A DNA stretch of 64,000 nt from Sporothrix humicola. Lineage: Eukaryota; Ascomycota; Sordariomycetes; Ophiostomatales; Ophiostomataceae. Under the pieces are notes generated by a model. That model was not told where the DNA came from. It searched no databases and worked only from the letters and a program-made list of their open reading frames with translations. Location of the stretch: NCBI GenBank assembly GCA_021396245.1, contig WNYE01000051.1, positions 245,300 to 309,299 of the forward strand, read 5' to 3'. Both the position numbers and the translations under genes were made by a program. Positions 24,164 to 35,642 of this stretch are shown piece after piece (the first letter of the stretch is position 1; each line of letters opens with the position of its first letter).

Positions 24164-25184
24164 AAGAGGCTGCAGAACTGGCATTCCCGGATGTGGCTTC
24201 GACTGTTTGAGGCTCTACTGCCCGACCAGCTGTCTCTAGGGGGTTTGGTGCTTGTTTGCATGGCGGTTCCGCATGTTTTGCTGTTCTTTGCCGTGTCGTG
24301 CCTCCTTTTGTTTGAGCCTGGCCCTCTTTTCATCTGGACCGCCTTCCCTCTTGTTCTTCTTTCCCTGATTCCTCTTCCCATGGCTCTCAACGGACAACTT
24401 GCATGGGACCGACTTTCACAGATTCGGTTTCCACGTCTCCCACGGCTCCGGTTCCCGTGGCCTGATTTGTCTGAAGACGCTTGGATGCTTGTTTACCTGT
24501 CTTTCCAGTTCTTCCTCATATGTTGCGTCATGCCTCCTATGCTTATGTATTGTTCTGATGTGGTCCTCACCTTCACTTTGTTTCCTGGTCTTTTTGTTTC
24601 TTTTATTCCATGGTTTGTTGTAATGATTCGGCACACTGAATGATTCTGAGCGATTATGTCAGCCTGCCACCGAACCACTAATGTACTCCGTACTTATCGT
24701 GACTTTCCACCTCGACCTCGTATTCAGTTTTCCCTGCATCCTTTTTCTACGTCTTCCATTGGCCACCCCCTTTAAGCCTTTTAATTATCTGATAGGCAGG
24801 GAGGCTCCGCCGGGCGTCATTGCACCGCACGGAGATGCTTATTTTTATTTTGCAAGCGTTTCTTGGTACTCCGCTCTTTTGCTCTTTTATGCATCGCGTT
24901 GCATCCCCTTATTGTATTAGATCTCTCGTGTTCTGGACTCTTAAAGACCAGTGCCCCCCTTGTCGTTGAAATAGACTTTTTTTAGTCGCATTGCACTCAA
25001 GTCACGACTGAACTGATTAAATATATTATCACATCCCACGACTTTCGTTTCCACTTTACTTTTTCTCTTGATTCTTTTCTCGATCTTTCCCTCTTTGTGG
25101 ACAACCCCGTACATCACTGCGTCACCAAATCGACTCTCCTTTCACCAAATACCAACACCAACACCACTCCCCACTACCTTTTCA
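24164..25184. other. Intergenic region, T-rich
   Basis: The 3' flank of malic enzyme and the leader of the next small gene. A T-rich open frame at 24191-24643 encodes a hydrophobic peptide only through base composition. No gene supported. Confidence 0.5.
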
Positions 25185-25526
25185 ATGCTCCTCCCGCCAT
25201 TCTGGCAGACGCGCCGGGCCATCCCGACCGCCGTCGCCGTCGCCGTCACCCTCTGCCTCGCCTATCTGCTGCTGGCGCCCCAAGAACTTGTCGGTGACTA
25301 CGTGCCCAGCCTGCCGTCCTGGGCCGCCGACCGACTCGCGCATGTCTATCCGGATGTGCCGTCGTCCCCGAAGTCGCCAGAATCACCAGAATCACCAGAC
25401 TCGCCAGACTCGCCAGACACGCCGTCTCCCCCAGACTCTCCCTCTTCTCCCTCGTACCCGGACGCACCGACACCACCAGATGCAGCCGCACCAAAACCAC
25501 CACAAGACGATACTACCACGTCTTGA
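25185..25526 (+). CDS. Small membrane-anchored Ser/Pro-rich protein, unknown
   Basis: A 113-residue hypothetical protein. The ATG at 25185 follows a CA-rich leader with good start context (TTCAATG). The N-terminus has a basic QTRRAIP followed by one hydrophobic segment (AVAVAVTLCLAYLLLA), either a signal anchor or an uncleaved signal. A short conserved-looking stretch follows (LPSWAADRLAHVYPD). The C-terminal half is a run of SPES, SPDS and SPDT-type acidic Ser-Pro repeats ending in a Thr/Ser tail. The longer frame from 25068 lacks comparable features upstream. GC-rich third positions in the N-terminal half support coding. No family recognised; the repeat portion is likely an extended, possibly O-glycosylated stalk (inference). 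Confidence 0.5.
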   Translation: MLLPPFWQTRRAIPTAVAVAVTLCLAYLLLAPQELVGDYVPSLPSWAADRLAHVYPDVPSSPKSPESPESPDSPDSPDTPSPPDSPSSPSYPDAPTPPDAAAPKPPQDDTTTS

Positions 25527-26706
25527 TATTATGATGTGATCTGGCTTTTGTTCGGCCCTCTCTTTTGGTGGATCGCTTTTGTTGTCGTCTTCCCGCCTTT
25601 CTTTTGTTCCATGTAATGTTCTTAGTATTGTTTCGGACTGCTTTATATCGAAGTCACCTATAAATCATTTTTCAATTGTATTTTAATTGTATTCTCCCGT
25701 TCAATTTTGTTTTCACAAGGATCTTTCGAGTTTTCACGGCCATCAAATTACGCTGTATTTCACATATGGGGCTGTATTGTATTTATCACACAAAAAAGCA
25801 AGCTTACCGTTTACAATGTACGTTTTCTTCACTAATAATAACGTCGTTATACTGCTCACGATGTATCTACGTTCGATGTAAGTTAACTGTAGGAATCTTC
25901 ATCACTGGAACGGCGAGCGGATGTCGGTAAACTCCGTACAGTGGACGCACAGTGGCGATACAGTGGAGTCGCCCGCCGTAACTCAATCGAGAATCAAAGA
26001 TCGATTTGCCGAAAGGAAGGCTGTACGGATAGAGTTAAATCGTACGGCTGTCGATTCCGCTGTCACATTTTTGTGAAGAAAGCAAAGTTGAAGGCGAAGA
26101 AAGTAAAACTCGATTATTGTTACGGTCATTCACATCCTCCAAACAGTGCTTTGACTTTGACTCGTCTCACCACACTCAATTCCAGCTCGGGCTCTCGGGC
26201 TTTTGTCAGTGAATACGGGAGAATACGAGCTGAAAGAACTTGGGTCTTGGAGGGAGTCTGGGAGTGAAAGAGGAAAGAGGAGTCCTGGTCTGTCGCTCTC
26301 GGTTAGCCCCTATTGGCCAGGCTAGCAAACCCTGCCCACAGTGCGGCTCAGCGTCCTCCTTCTCCTGCTGCGCACTCACGGCACCTTCCACCTGGAGACT
26401 CGAGGATAAACGGCAAATGCCGCCAATCTGCAGGCGCTCTCTCTGTCAATCCATCGACTCTTGCCAATCCTTCCTCTGTCTATCATCATCACCGTTCTTC
26501 AGCGACTGCGAGCGCGACAACGACAATCGACAATCGCACACGACGATCGCATCGGCTGTCGACTTGTTTCCTGTCGACCCATCTCTTTGTCAACGCCCGC
26601 AACACTGCCGTGCGTGCCCCGAGCGATGGCTGCTCCCCGATAGATCACGACTCGAATCGACACTCGATACGATCCCCCTATTTGTCACCATCCTTTGACA
26701 TTCGAA
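25527..26706. other. Intergenic region upstream of Zn2Cys6 gene
   Basis: No gene seen. The stretch 26400-26700 is CGA- and CA-rich and is probably the leader of the transcription factor. An AT-rich tract lies at 25620-25900. Confidence 0.5.
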
Positions 26707-29691
26707 ATGGACACAATGCGCCCCCCGAAACGGGCGCACGACGAGCCGGACGGCAATGCGGGCTCGCCAGCAAGGACAAAGCTGGCTAAGGTCGACCCCT
26801 CGTCGTCGTCGACTGCGTCGACTCCCACCCAGGTGCCGACATCGACTCCAACGACGTCCAAAGACGACTTCTCCTCCGTCGTCAAGTCCAAGCTCTCCTC
26901 CTACACCCGCACCGGCCAGGCCTGCGACCGCTGCAAGGTGCGCAAGATCCGCTGCGACGCGCTGCCCGAAGGCTGCTCGCACTGCTTAGGGCAGAACCTC
27001 GAGTGCTACGTCACCGACCGCATCTCGGGGCGCACCGAGCGGCGCGGCTACCTGCAGGAGCTGGAGCGCGAGAAGACGGCTATGGCGCGGCACATTGAGC
27101 AGCTGCAGACGTTGTTGGGAGAAAAAGGAGTGGAAACGCTGCCCTGGCGGTGGTCGCCGTACACGCCCGTCTATCCACCTGGCGTGCACCTCGACAGCGA
27201 AGGACGAGTCGTCGAGGAGAACGTCAAGAGCGAAGATGGCGAGGATGACGACTCCTCGGAAAAGAGGTCTTGGTCGTTTATGGGGTCTGTCTGGTGGCGG
27301 CCGGGCAAGAACGCGGCAGCGACAACCGCAACGTCTCTCGTTACCACAGGACGAGCCACATCAACGACCGCTTCTTTGTCGACGCCCAACACACCAACCT
27401 ACACATACACGCCCACCCCCTCGTCGCCCACAACCGCCCTCCAGTCCTGCCCCGTCGACAGCTATCTGGGTGTCTACGCCGACCGCGCGCCGCTCAACTC
27501 GGTCAACGGCACGCAAGTCTCGATCCTCGGCACGCTGCTCGACATTGACGACGGCGCCACCAACACGGAGCCCGAGCCCTCGGCCATCTACCGCGAGCCG
27601 ACGGGCCTCTACAACCGGTCCCTGGGGTCGTTCTTGCGTTCCGTCTACAACATGAACCCTCCGCTGGACAACAGTGTCGAGCTGCCCTCGCGGTCCGACG
27701 CATTCGAGTACTCCGAGTGGTACTTTTTGATGGTCCACCCGTTTGCGCCGATCCTGCACAAGCCGTCGTACCTTGCTTTACTCACAAGAATTTACGACGA
27801 CCCCAAGTTTACGCCCACGACGTCGGAGCTCGTCATCGTGCACATGGTCTTTGCCCTGATCTACTTCCAGTACGGCGTGCGCAACCGCGAAGAGCTGACG
27901 CGCCAGATCCACCTGCACGACCTGTCCAACAAGCACTACCACTGGTCCCTGAGCAAGTTTTATTACGTCGCGGCCGATTTTTCCATCACGGCCGTCCAGG
28001 CGCTGGTGCTCATCACCCTCTATACACGCGCCTTCCCCAAGCCCAGCTGCGGGTCCACGATTGCCACGTCTGCCCTGACAAAGGCCATTGATCTGGGCCT
28101 GCACCGGTCGTCGGGCATTCCCGCTGCGCGCACGACTTTGTCAAACGAAATGCGCAAGCGGGCCTGGTGGAATGCCCTCATGCTCGTCGCGACCCTCAAC
28201 GGCCGCCTCGGCAGGCCCATCCCCATCAGAGTCGAAGACTTTGACACGGAGCTGCCGGTCGCCATCAGCGACGATTACCTCACGGAACAGGGCATCACCG
28301 ACCCGTCCATGATCGGCAAATCTTCTTTCTTGGTCGGCTTGCATGCCTTCCAGTTCACACCCCTCTACATGGAGATGTTCTCCCATCTGTACGGCGTCCG
28401 CCGCGATCCCCGCCGCTACACCCCGCTCGTCCGCGACCTCGAGGCCCAGTACCGCGCCATCCAGGCCCGCCTGCCGCCCGAGCTCGACGTCAACCAGTGC
28501 AAGCCCGCCTCAACCATGTACGCGCTTTATGCGCAGGCTGTGTCGCTCGAGTTTTTGCTGTGCCTGCACCACCCCTCCGCCTGCATGACCACCGACCCCC
28601 TCGTGTTCGCCGAAAACACCCGCATCTGCGAAGAGACGGCGCGCACCTTACTGAGACACGTCCAGAAACTGCTGACGCTCAAGTCGCTCGACACCACCTG
28701 GTACCAAATGTCCGTCTACTGCGCCGCCATGTTCTCGACCCTCGCCGCCGCCTGGGAGCGCCGCAAGACCGCCACCGCCCCGGACATGGAGCGCCTCCAG
28801 GATGAGACGAGCATCTGGCTGTCGATTATCGCCGAGATCGGCTTGTTGACCGGCGCCAGCAACAACGGCCAGCCGTTCAACCGCAAGCTCACGCAGATCT
28901 GTGCGCGCACCATTTTCGGCATTCTGCGGGACATGCCCGCGGGCGCGCGCAACACCGTCATGGCGCACAACGCGCGGGCCATCCAGGGGCGACACGGACA
29001 GGGACATAATCATGCTCATCCCCAGCTGCCGCCCGCACCGCCTCCGGCTGCACCGCATGCACCAGGCGTCAATGTCAACGTCAACGGACGGCGCTCCCCG
29101 CCCGGCAACGTCGACAGCGTCGCCCTCCACCTGGAGACGCAGGCGCGGCTGAAGCTCGAGGGGCGCGGGCAACTGTCGCCAGCACCGGCACAACAACAGC
29201 AGCAACAGCAACAGGCGCCTCAACAGCCTCAACAACCCGTCCACCAGTACCAGATGCCCGCCACCGCCGAAGAGTTTGTCATGACCTCGCCCTTCCCGCA
29301 GCAGGAATATGATCAGCAGCAACAACAACAGAACCAAGGACAAGGACAGGGACAGTCCTCCGACCAGCCGCTGATGTCCTTTACGCCGTCAGCGCTGGGG
29401 GCGCCCGCCAACCCCTGGACAAACTGGACCGCCAGCATTGCCGACAGCCAGCGGCCCAACGACGACCGCTTTACGAGTGCGGATGCCCTCCTCGACCTCA
29501 GCATGTTGCACCAGCGGCTGGCTCCGGGGACGTCAGTCGGGCTGGAGGGCAACAACGGCGTTGAAACGACCAACGGGGGAGGTGGCGACATGTCCATGAT
29601 GGTCCCCGTCGGACCGGTCACCACACTGGCTCCCCAACAACAGCCACAACAATCACACTCGGCGCAGTGGCCGCTGATCCTCTTCCAGTAG
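26707..29691 (+). CDS. Zn(II)2Cys6 fungal transcription factor
   Basis: A predicted nuclear DNA-binding regulator of 994 residues. The ATG at 26707 is the first in frame. The Zn2Cys6 cluster has cysteines at 73, 76, 83, 90, 93 and 100 (CDRCKVRKIRC then GCSHC then C), the canonical spacing. A coiled-coil stretch follows (YLQELEREKTAMARHIEQLQ), as in dimerising members. Residues of about 330-640 match the fungal-specific transcription factor domain, with FEYSEWYFLMVHPFAPILHK, AIDLGLHRSSG and RKRAWWNALM. The C-terminal 200 residues are rich in Gln and Pro, with polyglutamine tracts near 29190-29240 and 29310-29335, a plausible activation region. No intron is needed. Lysine-rich KRAHDE near the start may aid nuclear import. 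The target pathway cannot be assigned; neighbours give no cluster context. Confidence 0.93.
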   Translation: MDTMRPPKRAHDEPDGNAGSPARTKLAKVDPSSSSTASTPTQVPTSTPTTSKDDFSSVVKSKLSSYTRTGQACDRCKVRKIRCDALPEGCSHCLGQNLECYVTDRISGRTERRGYLQELEREKTAMARHIEQLQTLLGEKGVETLPWRWSPYTPVYPPGVHLDSEGRVVEENVKSEDGEDDDSSEKRSWSFMGSVWWRPGKNAAATTATSLVTTGRATSTTASLSTPNTPTYTYTPTPSSPTTALQSCPVDSYLGVYADRAPLNSVNGTQVSILGTLLDIDDGATNTEPEPSAIYREPTGLYNRSLGSFLRSVYNMNPPLDNSVELPSRSDAFEYSEWYFLMVHPFAPILHKPSYLALLTRIYDDPKFTPTTSELVIVHMVFALIYFQYGVRNREELTRQIHLHDLSNKHYHWSLSKFYYVAADFSITAVQALVLITLYTRAFPKPSCGSTIATSALTKAIDLGLHRSSGIPAARTTLSNEMRKRAWWNALMLVATLNGRLGRPIPIRVEDFDTELPVAISDDYLTEQGITDPSMIGKSSFLVGLHAFQFTPLYMEMFSHLYGVRRDPRRYTPLVRDLEAQYRAIQARLPPELDVNQCKPASTMYALYAQAVSLEFLLCLHHPSACMTTDPLVFAENTRICEETARTLLRHVQKLLTLKSLDTTWYQMSVYCAAMFSTLAAAWERRKTATAPDMERLQDETSIWLSIIAEIGLLTGASNNGQPFNRKLTQICARTIFGILRDMPAGARNTVMAHNARAIQGRHGQGHNHAHPQLPPAPPPAAPHAPGVNVNVNGRRSPPGNVDSVALHLETQARLKLEGRGQLSPAPAQQQQQQQQAPQQPQQPVHQYQMPATAEEFVMTSPFPQQEYDQQQQQQNQGQGQGQSSDQPLMSFTPSALGAPANPWTNWTASIADSQRPNDDRFTSADALLDLSMLHQRLAPGTSVGLEGNNGVETTNGGGGDMSMMVPVGPVTTLAPQQQPQQSHSAQWPLILFQ

Positions 29692-32600
29692 GGGAGAGTA
29701 ACCACCATGTATATCAAACATTTTGTATCATTTACTTTTCATTTCCTGTCATTTACTTTCATGGAGTACGGATTTACGGATTGGACGGCGGGACTTTGCG
29801 GGTTTGTGGGTGTACAGTACACGGACTGCACACAAGGGACACGAAAACGGTGCTTTCCCTTTTTTCTTGGTCAAAACTTTATGTTAGCATATTGGCGTTC
29901 AGGTCGATAATTTACGTCTGTTCATTTCATTCCATCTTATCTGATATCGGCTTGTCTTGCCTGATCTGGTCAACTTTTACGATCCTCGCTGTCTCATCGA
30001 GATAACAGAATGCGGGGAGAGTCGATATGCACTCTGGTGTGTTGATAAAGATAAAACATGGAGAGACGAAGTACAGACCGAGGTCCTTGTACAAGCACAG
30101 ACGAAGGGTTCGCCAAGAGATTGTAAGTTGTGTCTTTGTCCATCTTCACTCGCTGTGTTCGCGACGTTATCAGTTTGATGGTATCGCCGTTGCGATATCA
30201 CTGTCAGCCTCTTGTCTCGGCAGGACATGCCAAAAAGGAGACCTAGGATGGAAAGATACATGTTTGAAACATCAATTCAGTCAATACATCTGAATTAGCA
30301 AAAGCGGAGAGCGTCTGCTCTTGTCTCCTCATCTCCCGTTGATGGGTTCAGCCGTCGACAAGGAGCCGTCTTAAACGGAGTTCCGCAGGCCCACTTGGCG
30401 TCCCTTTCCAGGGGGTAAACACCGCCCAACAGCTGCCGACTGACCTAGACCGCAGGGTATTACAGGGGCATGGTGCACCTCCCCTCAGTATTGACAACCT
30501 TCCCGAAATGGAAAAAGACTGGTGTCGACTCCAGGCCAGGGCCGGGCTGCTGATAAGACGCCCACCTGCGATTCGTGCGGAGAATTTATGTGCAGCAGGC
30601 CGTAAGTACTCGTACTTCAATACGACGATATCAGTCCGTTAAGCGGACATTGATATGCGTTATTCAGATGAGGTACCCAGATGAGGTATCTCTTCACAAA
30701 TGACTTCCTGATGACGCCCCCTTCACATCGCCTTTGATCTCTTTCGCACCTAGAAGGTACTGTTCATCAACTCGGATCGACTTGCCCAATTCTGATATTT
30801 GGTCCCCTCTCCTGTCTTCTCCAAAGCCTCGGTGGCCCTTCTGACGCCCTCGCCCTCGTCTCTCCACACACACCTTAACATCAAGACACGAGAAGGTCTG
30901 CCGGCCGCCGGTCTTCCCCAGCCGACTTCGCGATAGATGTGAGGTCGTACTCGTTACTCGATATGACAGTCATACGTATTTGTAGACTCACGTATCAAGT
31001 CTGCAAGTGAAGCATGCCATGCAGTTCCTTTACAGTTACGAACTACAGTTTTCATAAAGTGTTGACTGTGGATATTATTTTCTTTCTTTCGGTACAACGC
31101 CACTCCACGATGGCACGACCCTCGTGCCGTCTTTGCGGAGCCGAACCTTTTCCTTGTAAGATATGCCATGTGCTAATGCTGGTTTTGTTTGAAACGAACG
31201 ATATCGGACTGTGTTTTTCGAAAGGGACCAAATCGACCATCCATCCACGATGCCAAGAGACTGGCCGTTGCCAAGTCTTTTTGTGTCATCTCTGTTTATT
31301 GGACAAGATTAACGTCAACTGTTCACAACCGGCAGTACCTCGAGGCAACATGTCGCCCTCCGAACATACCTATCATTAACAAAACTTATTATGCTCGCGT
31401 CCTCGTGTCTTGTCAACCTCCCCATGTTATTTTCCATTTGTATCTGTGCCAGCCTTGTATCGGTGGGGCTTATCAGTACCAACTCCCAGCTGTGCCTCCT
31501 TGTTTTGGCTGCCCACAATGTCCACCGTTCTCCTTTGCTGCGGAATATTTCCATTTATCTTGGGGCTGCACAAAGCAAAATGGAGATACGGACGGCCCTC
31601 GGTTCTGTCTCCATACTAGAAGTATATTTCCATACTGAAAGTATTCTCCGAAAGTAAGGACATTCGTGGCAAGATCACGGCAGGCAACGATAAGAATAAC
31701 GTGAATGTTATCAGAGAGATGCTGCATCTAACCATCTTCAACACAAGCAGACACATCAATTCATATTCCCCTTAAAGATCGATACATCTCCTTCTTCGCG
31801 CCCCAGAAATGGAAAGTCCACGCGGGATCGGCGAGTCCCGCTCTTTGGAACAAACACTGGAAAAGAACAACGGTGAAGCAGACGGTAGTTCAAGATACGA
31901 CACGGGGTAAACGGGGCAATTTCACCTTATCTCGGATAGCTCTCCACTGGACACATCGAGGCAGTAAGCTCCTTGCACGACGTATTATCTCTTGTTTCGA
32001 CTCTCTTTTCAGTAAGTTACATAGTAATAGAACCATTGTAAAACTGACAGCAGATGTCTTTCGACAAAAATATGACGAGAAGAAACACTTTTCACGTTGG
32101 CTTTGGCTCTTTCTTGCAATTCCTTTCCCCAACTTGTCGTAGTGCCAATTCTTCCATTCCTCCACTTGCATTCTTCGATTCCTTCTCTTGTTCTCTCCTT
32201 CCTTTTTGCTTCTCCCTCATGCAGGTCCCCCTTTTTCTTTTCTCTTTTCTCCTCACCGACCACGCGCATTCTCGGCCAGGCCGATGCCAGATGTATATCA
32301 GTGAAGATGGGCGAAATAAAAAAGATGAAGTAAAGAGAAAACGGAAACAGAACACCTTTGACAGGTAGCAACATTGGCAGTTGGTGTAAATATCAAATGA
32401 AAAGAAACAACGAAGATGCATTCAATGTTGACCAAAGTCAATTGCACTCATCGGCAAGCATAAACAAGCTTTAACAACGCAGCTGGGCCATCTCTTGTCC
32501 ATCTTGCCATCTCTTGTCATCTCTTGGACGAAATCTCTTGTCCGTTGTCAATCATACTCTTTCCCAGCATTCGCCTTCCCCCCACCATGCAGCGTTGCAT

Positions 32601-33692
32601 GTACCAGGTTCACAATCTGCAGTGCAGTCGAATGTGACCCAAAGATACGTAGACACTGCAAACATAATGCCAATCCTATGTTCATCCTCGCCATCCATTC
32701 TCCTCCTTTTCAATCGTTTTTGGCCAATTCCAGCGAACCACCAGCCGGCAGCCAATCTATTTCTTCCAATTGCATGCCGTCATTTGTGTCCTCATCTGCG
32801 TGCAATAGGCACCTTTCCAGAAGAATACATCATCAAGCATCAACATAACTGGCTGGCTGCTCCCTCCGTTGGACCTTGTCCTCTCAAAAACCATTGGACC
32901 ATCCTTATCTCCACCGCCCGTTGACCACTCCCGAGTCCCCGTTCACAAGCGGTTTGGGGCCGGACTTCTCGCCAGACTCGCCAGACTAACGTGTTAGTCG
33001 ATCTACACTACATTAAACCAAGCGGGGGCTTACCACAGAGCTCATCAGAGCGAGAGAGCTTATCGAAACAACTGTCGAGCTGTGCACGATTGCTGTCCTC
33101 TGTCTTTCTATCCCTCCCCTCTGATCAACATGCCCGCAGCACAAAAGCCCACATGCTGTGCAACCCTTGTTTTGTCTTGTTCTTGTTGTTGTTCCTCTTG
33201 TCCCTCATGTTCTCTTTTCTGCTGTTCGACCCGTAGTTTGCTTGTCAAATCGGGCCAGTCGTGGCAAGCAACCATGTGAAGTGGTCCGTGGGGTAATCAC
33301 GACGGGGGTTCTTGTCCCCATACTGGTAGAGATAGTGACGACTGCCGGCAGGCGATGAACCGGGCTTGTATTGCAACTACAACTGGTGAAGTTGTCTGAT
33401 ATCGAACTGTCCGATACGGAGCCATCCACGCACGAACCATGCACGAGCTTGTAAGATACTTGTACTAGCAAAGCTTGTAAGTCGAGCTACATATAAGACC
33501 ATCTCGAGTCTCGACTCCCAACGTCGTCGTACCTTTCACCCATTGCGGTCGAGGCTGTCTTGTTGTATTTTATTTACATCCTGTACTTATACAAAGGTTC
33601 CCGTCGTTAGACCTCGTTGCCATTCATTCCTTTTCGTTGCCTTTTATACCCCTTTTGTTATTTGTTTTTCCATCACCACCACCACCCCCGCG
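29692..33692. other. Long (4 kb) intergenic region
   Basis: No conserved gene seen apart from one weak small Cys-rich frame (31110-31379, listed separately). The last ~150 bases before 33693 are CT- and CA-rich and are probably the permease leader. The remainder shows no notable repeat. Confidence 0.45.
31110..31379 (+). CDS. Possible small Cys-rich protein, unknown
   Basis: An 89-residue frame from the ATG at 31110 (context CACGATGG). It holds eleven cysteines, several paired as CxxC: CRLC (6/9), CKIC (16/19) and CHLC (59/62), plus HPRC and a further Cys near 71. Such spacing would suit zinc binding. No family is recognised, codon use is not strongly gene-like, and the frame stands alone in a 4 kb space, so it may be chance. 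The longer frame from 31014 adds nothing recognisable. Confidence 0.22.
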   Translation: MARPSCRLCGAEPFPCKICHVLMLVLFETNDIGLCFSKGTKSTIHPRCQETGRCQVFLCHLCLLDKINVNCSQPAVPRGNMSPSEHTYH

Positions 33693-35642
33693 ATGACCGC
33701 CGACGAAGAGGCCCCGGCCTCGAAACTCGCCCAGACCACCTCGGCCGAGGGCGTCAACCTCGCCAGCGCCGCCGATGCCGAGCTGCTCGCCCAGCTGGGC
33801 TACAAGCAGGAGCTGAAACGCAACTTTAGCACGCTCGAAGTGTTTGGCATTGCGTTTAGCATCATGGGCATTCTGCCGTCGATTGCATCGACCCTTGCCT
33901 TTTCGCTGCCCGCCGGCCCCGGCGGCATGGTCTGGTCGTGGTTTCTTGCGAGCGGGTGCATCTTTGTGGTCGGCCTGGCCATGGCCGACCTGGGCAGCGC
34001 GATGCCGACGAGCGGCGGGCTGTATTATTGGACGCACTACTATGCGAGCCCGCGGACGCGCAACTATTTGAGTTTCCTGGTCGGCTACAGCAACAGTCTG
34101 GGCCTCATTGGCGGGCTGTGCAGCATCGACTACGGGTGTGCCCTGATGTTTTGTTCCCTGTACGTGGTCCTCCGTGTCTTTTTTGGTCCTCCCTTCGGTC
34201 GATGTTACGTTGGTGATGGTCATCAACACCCTCACCATGACATCTACGCTCCTCACTCACTGCGTGAGTTCGTCACTAACACCTGCAGCATCGTCATCGC
34301 CCGCGACGGCGACTGGGAAGCATCAAACGGCATCGTCTACGTCGTCTTTCTCGCCATCGTCCTGACGCACGGCCTGCTCGCCTCGACGCTCAACAAGATC
34401 ATGAACAAGCTCCAGACGTTTGCCGTCTTCATGAACATTGCCCTCACGCTCGCCACCATCATCGCCCTGCCCGTCGGCATGAAGAACGCCCGCAACGACG
34501 GAAAATTCATCTTTGGCACCCTCGAAAACCTCACCACCTGGCCCAAAGGCTGGGCGTTTATGCTCGCCTGGCTGTCGCCCATCTGGACCATTGGCGCCTT
34601 TGACTCCTGCGTGCACATGTCCGAGGAGGCGTCCAACGCCGCCAAGGCCGTCCCGCTGGGCATCCTGTCCTCGATCGGCATGTGCTGGCTCTTGGGGTTT
34701 GTCCTGGTCATTGTCATTGCCGCGTGCATCGACCCCAACATCGAAAACGTCTTGGGCTCCGTCTACGGCCAGCCCATGGCCCAGATTTATTATGATGCCC
34801 TCGGCAAGAACGGCACGCTCGGCTTCATGTCGTTTCTGTTTATTGTCCAGTACCTCATGGGCCTTTCCATTCTTGTGGCCGCCTCCCGCCAGGCCTGGGC
34901 CTTTTCCCGCGACGGCGCCCTCCCGTTTTCCAACTTCCTCCGTAAAATCGTAAGTTTGTTGTCCTCGCTGCGCTCGTTCTTGTCCTCACTGCGTTCGCGT
35001 TTCCTTTTCTTTCCTCGCTGCGTTCGCTTTCCCTTTTCTTTTCTTTTCTTGCCACGCTCGTGATCTCGCTCCGCTCAATCACTCGCTAACATCCTCCAGA
35101 GCAAGACGTTCGGCTACATCCCCGTCCGCACAATCTGGGGCTGCGTCTTCGTCGCCGTCGTCTTGGGCCTGCTGTGTCTCATCGCCCCCGCCGCCGCCTC
35201 TGCCCTCTTCTCCCTCGCCGTCGCCGGAAACAACCTGGCCTGGGGCCTGCCCGTCTTCTGCCGCATCGTCTGGGGCAAAGCTCGCTTCCAGCCCGGCGCC
35301 TTCTACACCGGCCGCTACTCCAAGGCCATTGCCTGGTTCTGCATCGTGTTTTTGTCCTACGGCATTGTCCTCTCCATGTTCCCCTCGGGCGGGCCCAACC
35401 CCGACCCGCAGTCGATGAACTACACCGTCGTCATCAACATGGCTGTCTGGGGCGGCGCCTCCCTCTACTACGCCGTGGACGCCCGCAAGTGGTTCAGGGG
35501 GCCCAAGATGACCGTCGAGGACGCCGAGGGCAATGTCGGGGAGATTACCGTCGCCGACCTGGCGGAGATTTCGGGCGTTGGTGTGGCGGCATCCTCGGGC
35601 GGCGACGATACGCCGACGGACGACAAGGAGAAGAGGGGTTGA
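33693..35642 (+). CDS. APC-family amino acid/GABA/choline-type permease
   Basis: A plasma-membrane or vacuolar importer of the fungal amino acid/choline transporter group, related to UGA4 and HNM1. Three exons: 33693-34159, 34289-34949 and 35100-35642, giving 556 residues. Intron 1 (129 bases) has donor GTACGT, a CACTAAC branch and TGCAG acceptor. Intron 2 (150 bases) has donor GTAAGT, a GCTAAC branch and CCAG acceptor. Both keep the frame. Seen: an N-terminal cytosolic tail, the family start GYKQELKRNFSTLEVFGIAFSIMG, GPGGMVWSWF, AMPTSGGLYYW, about twelve hydrophobic segments, SPIWTIGAFDSCVHMSEEA, and AASRQAWAFSRDGALPFS before exon 3. The C-terminal exon carries the last transmembrane helices and an acidic tail. 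The substrate cannot be fixed from sequence. Intron 2 contains repeated CCTCGCTGCG(C/T)TCG units. Confidence 0.92.

Noticed and set aside
24191..24643. 150-residue hydrophobic frame just after malic enzyme
   Set aside because: T-rich DNA gives Leu, Phe and Val by composition; it lies in the probable 3' untranslated region.
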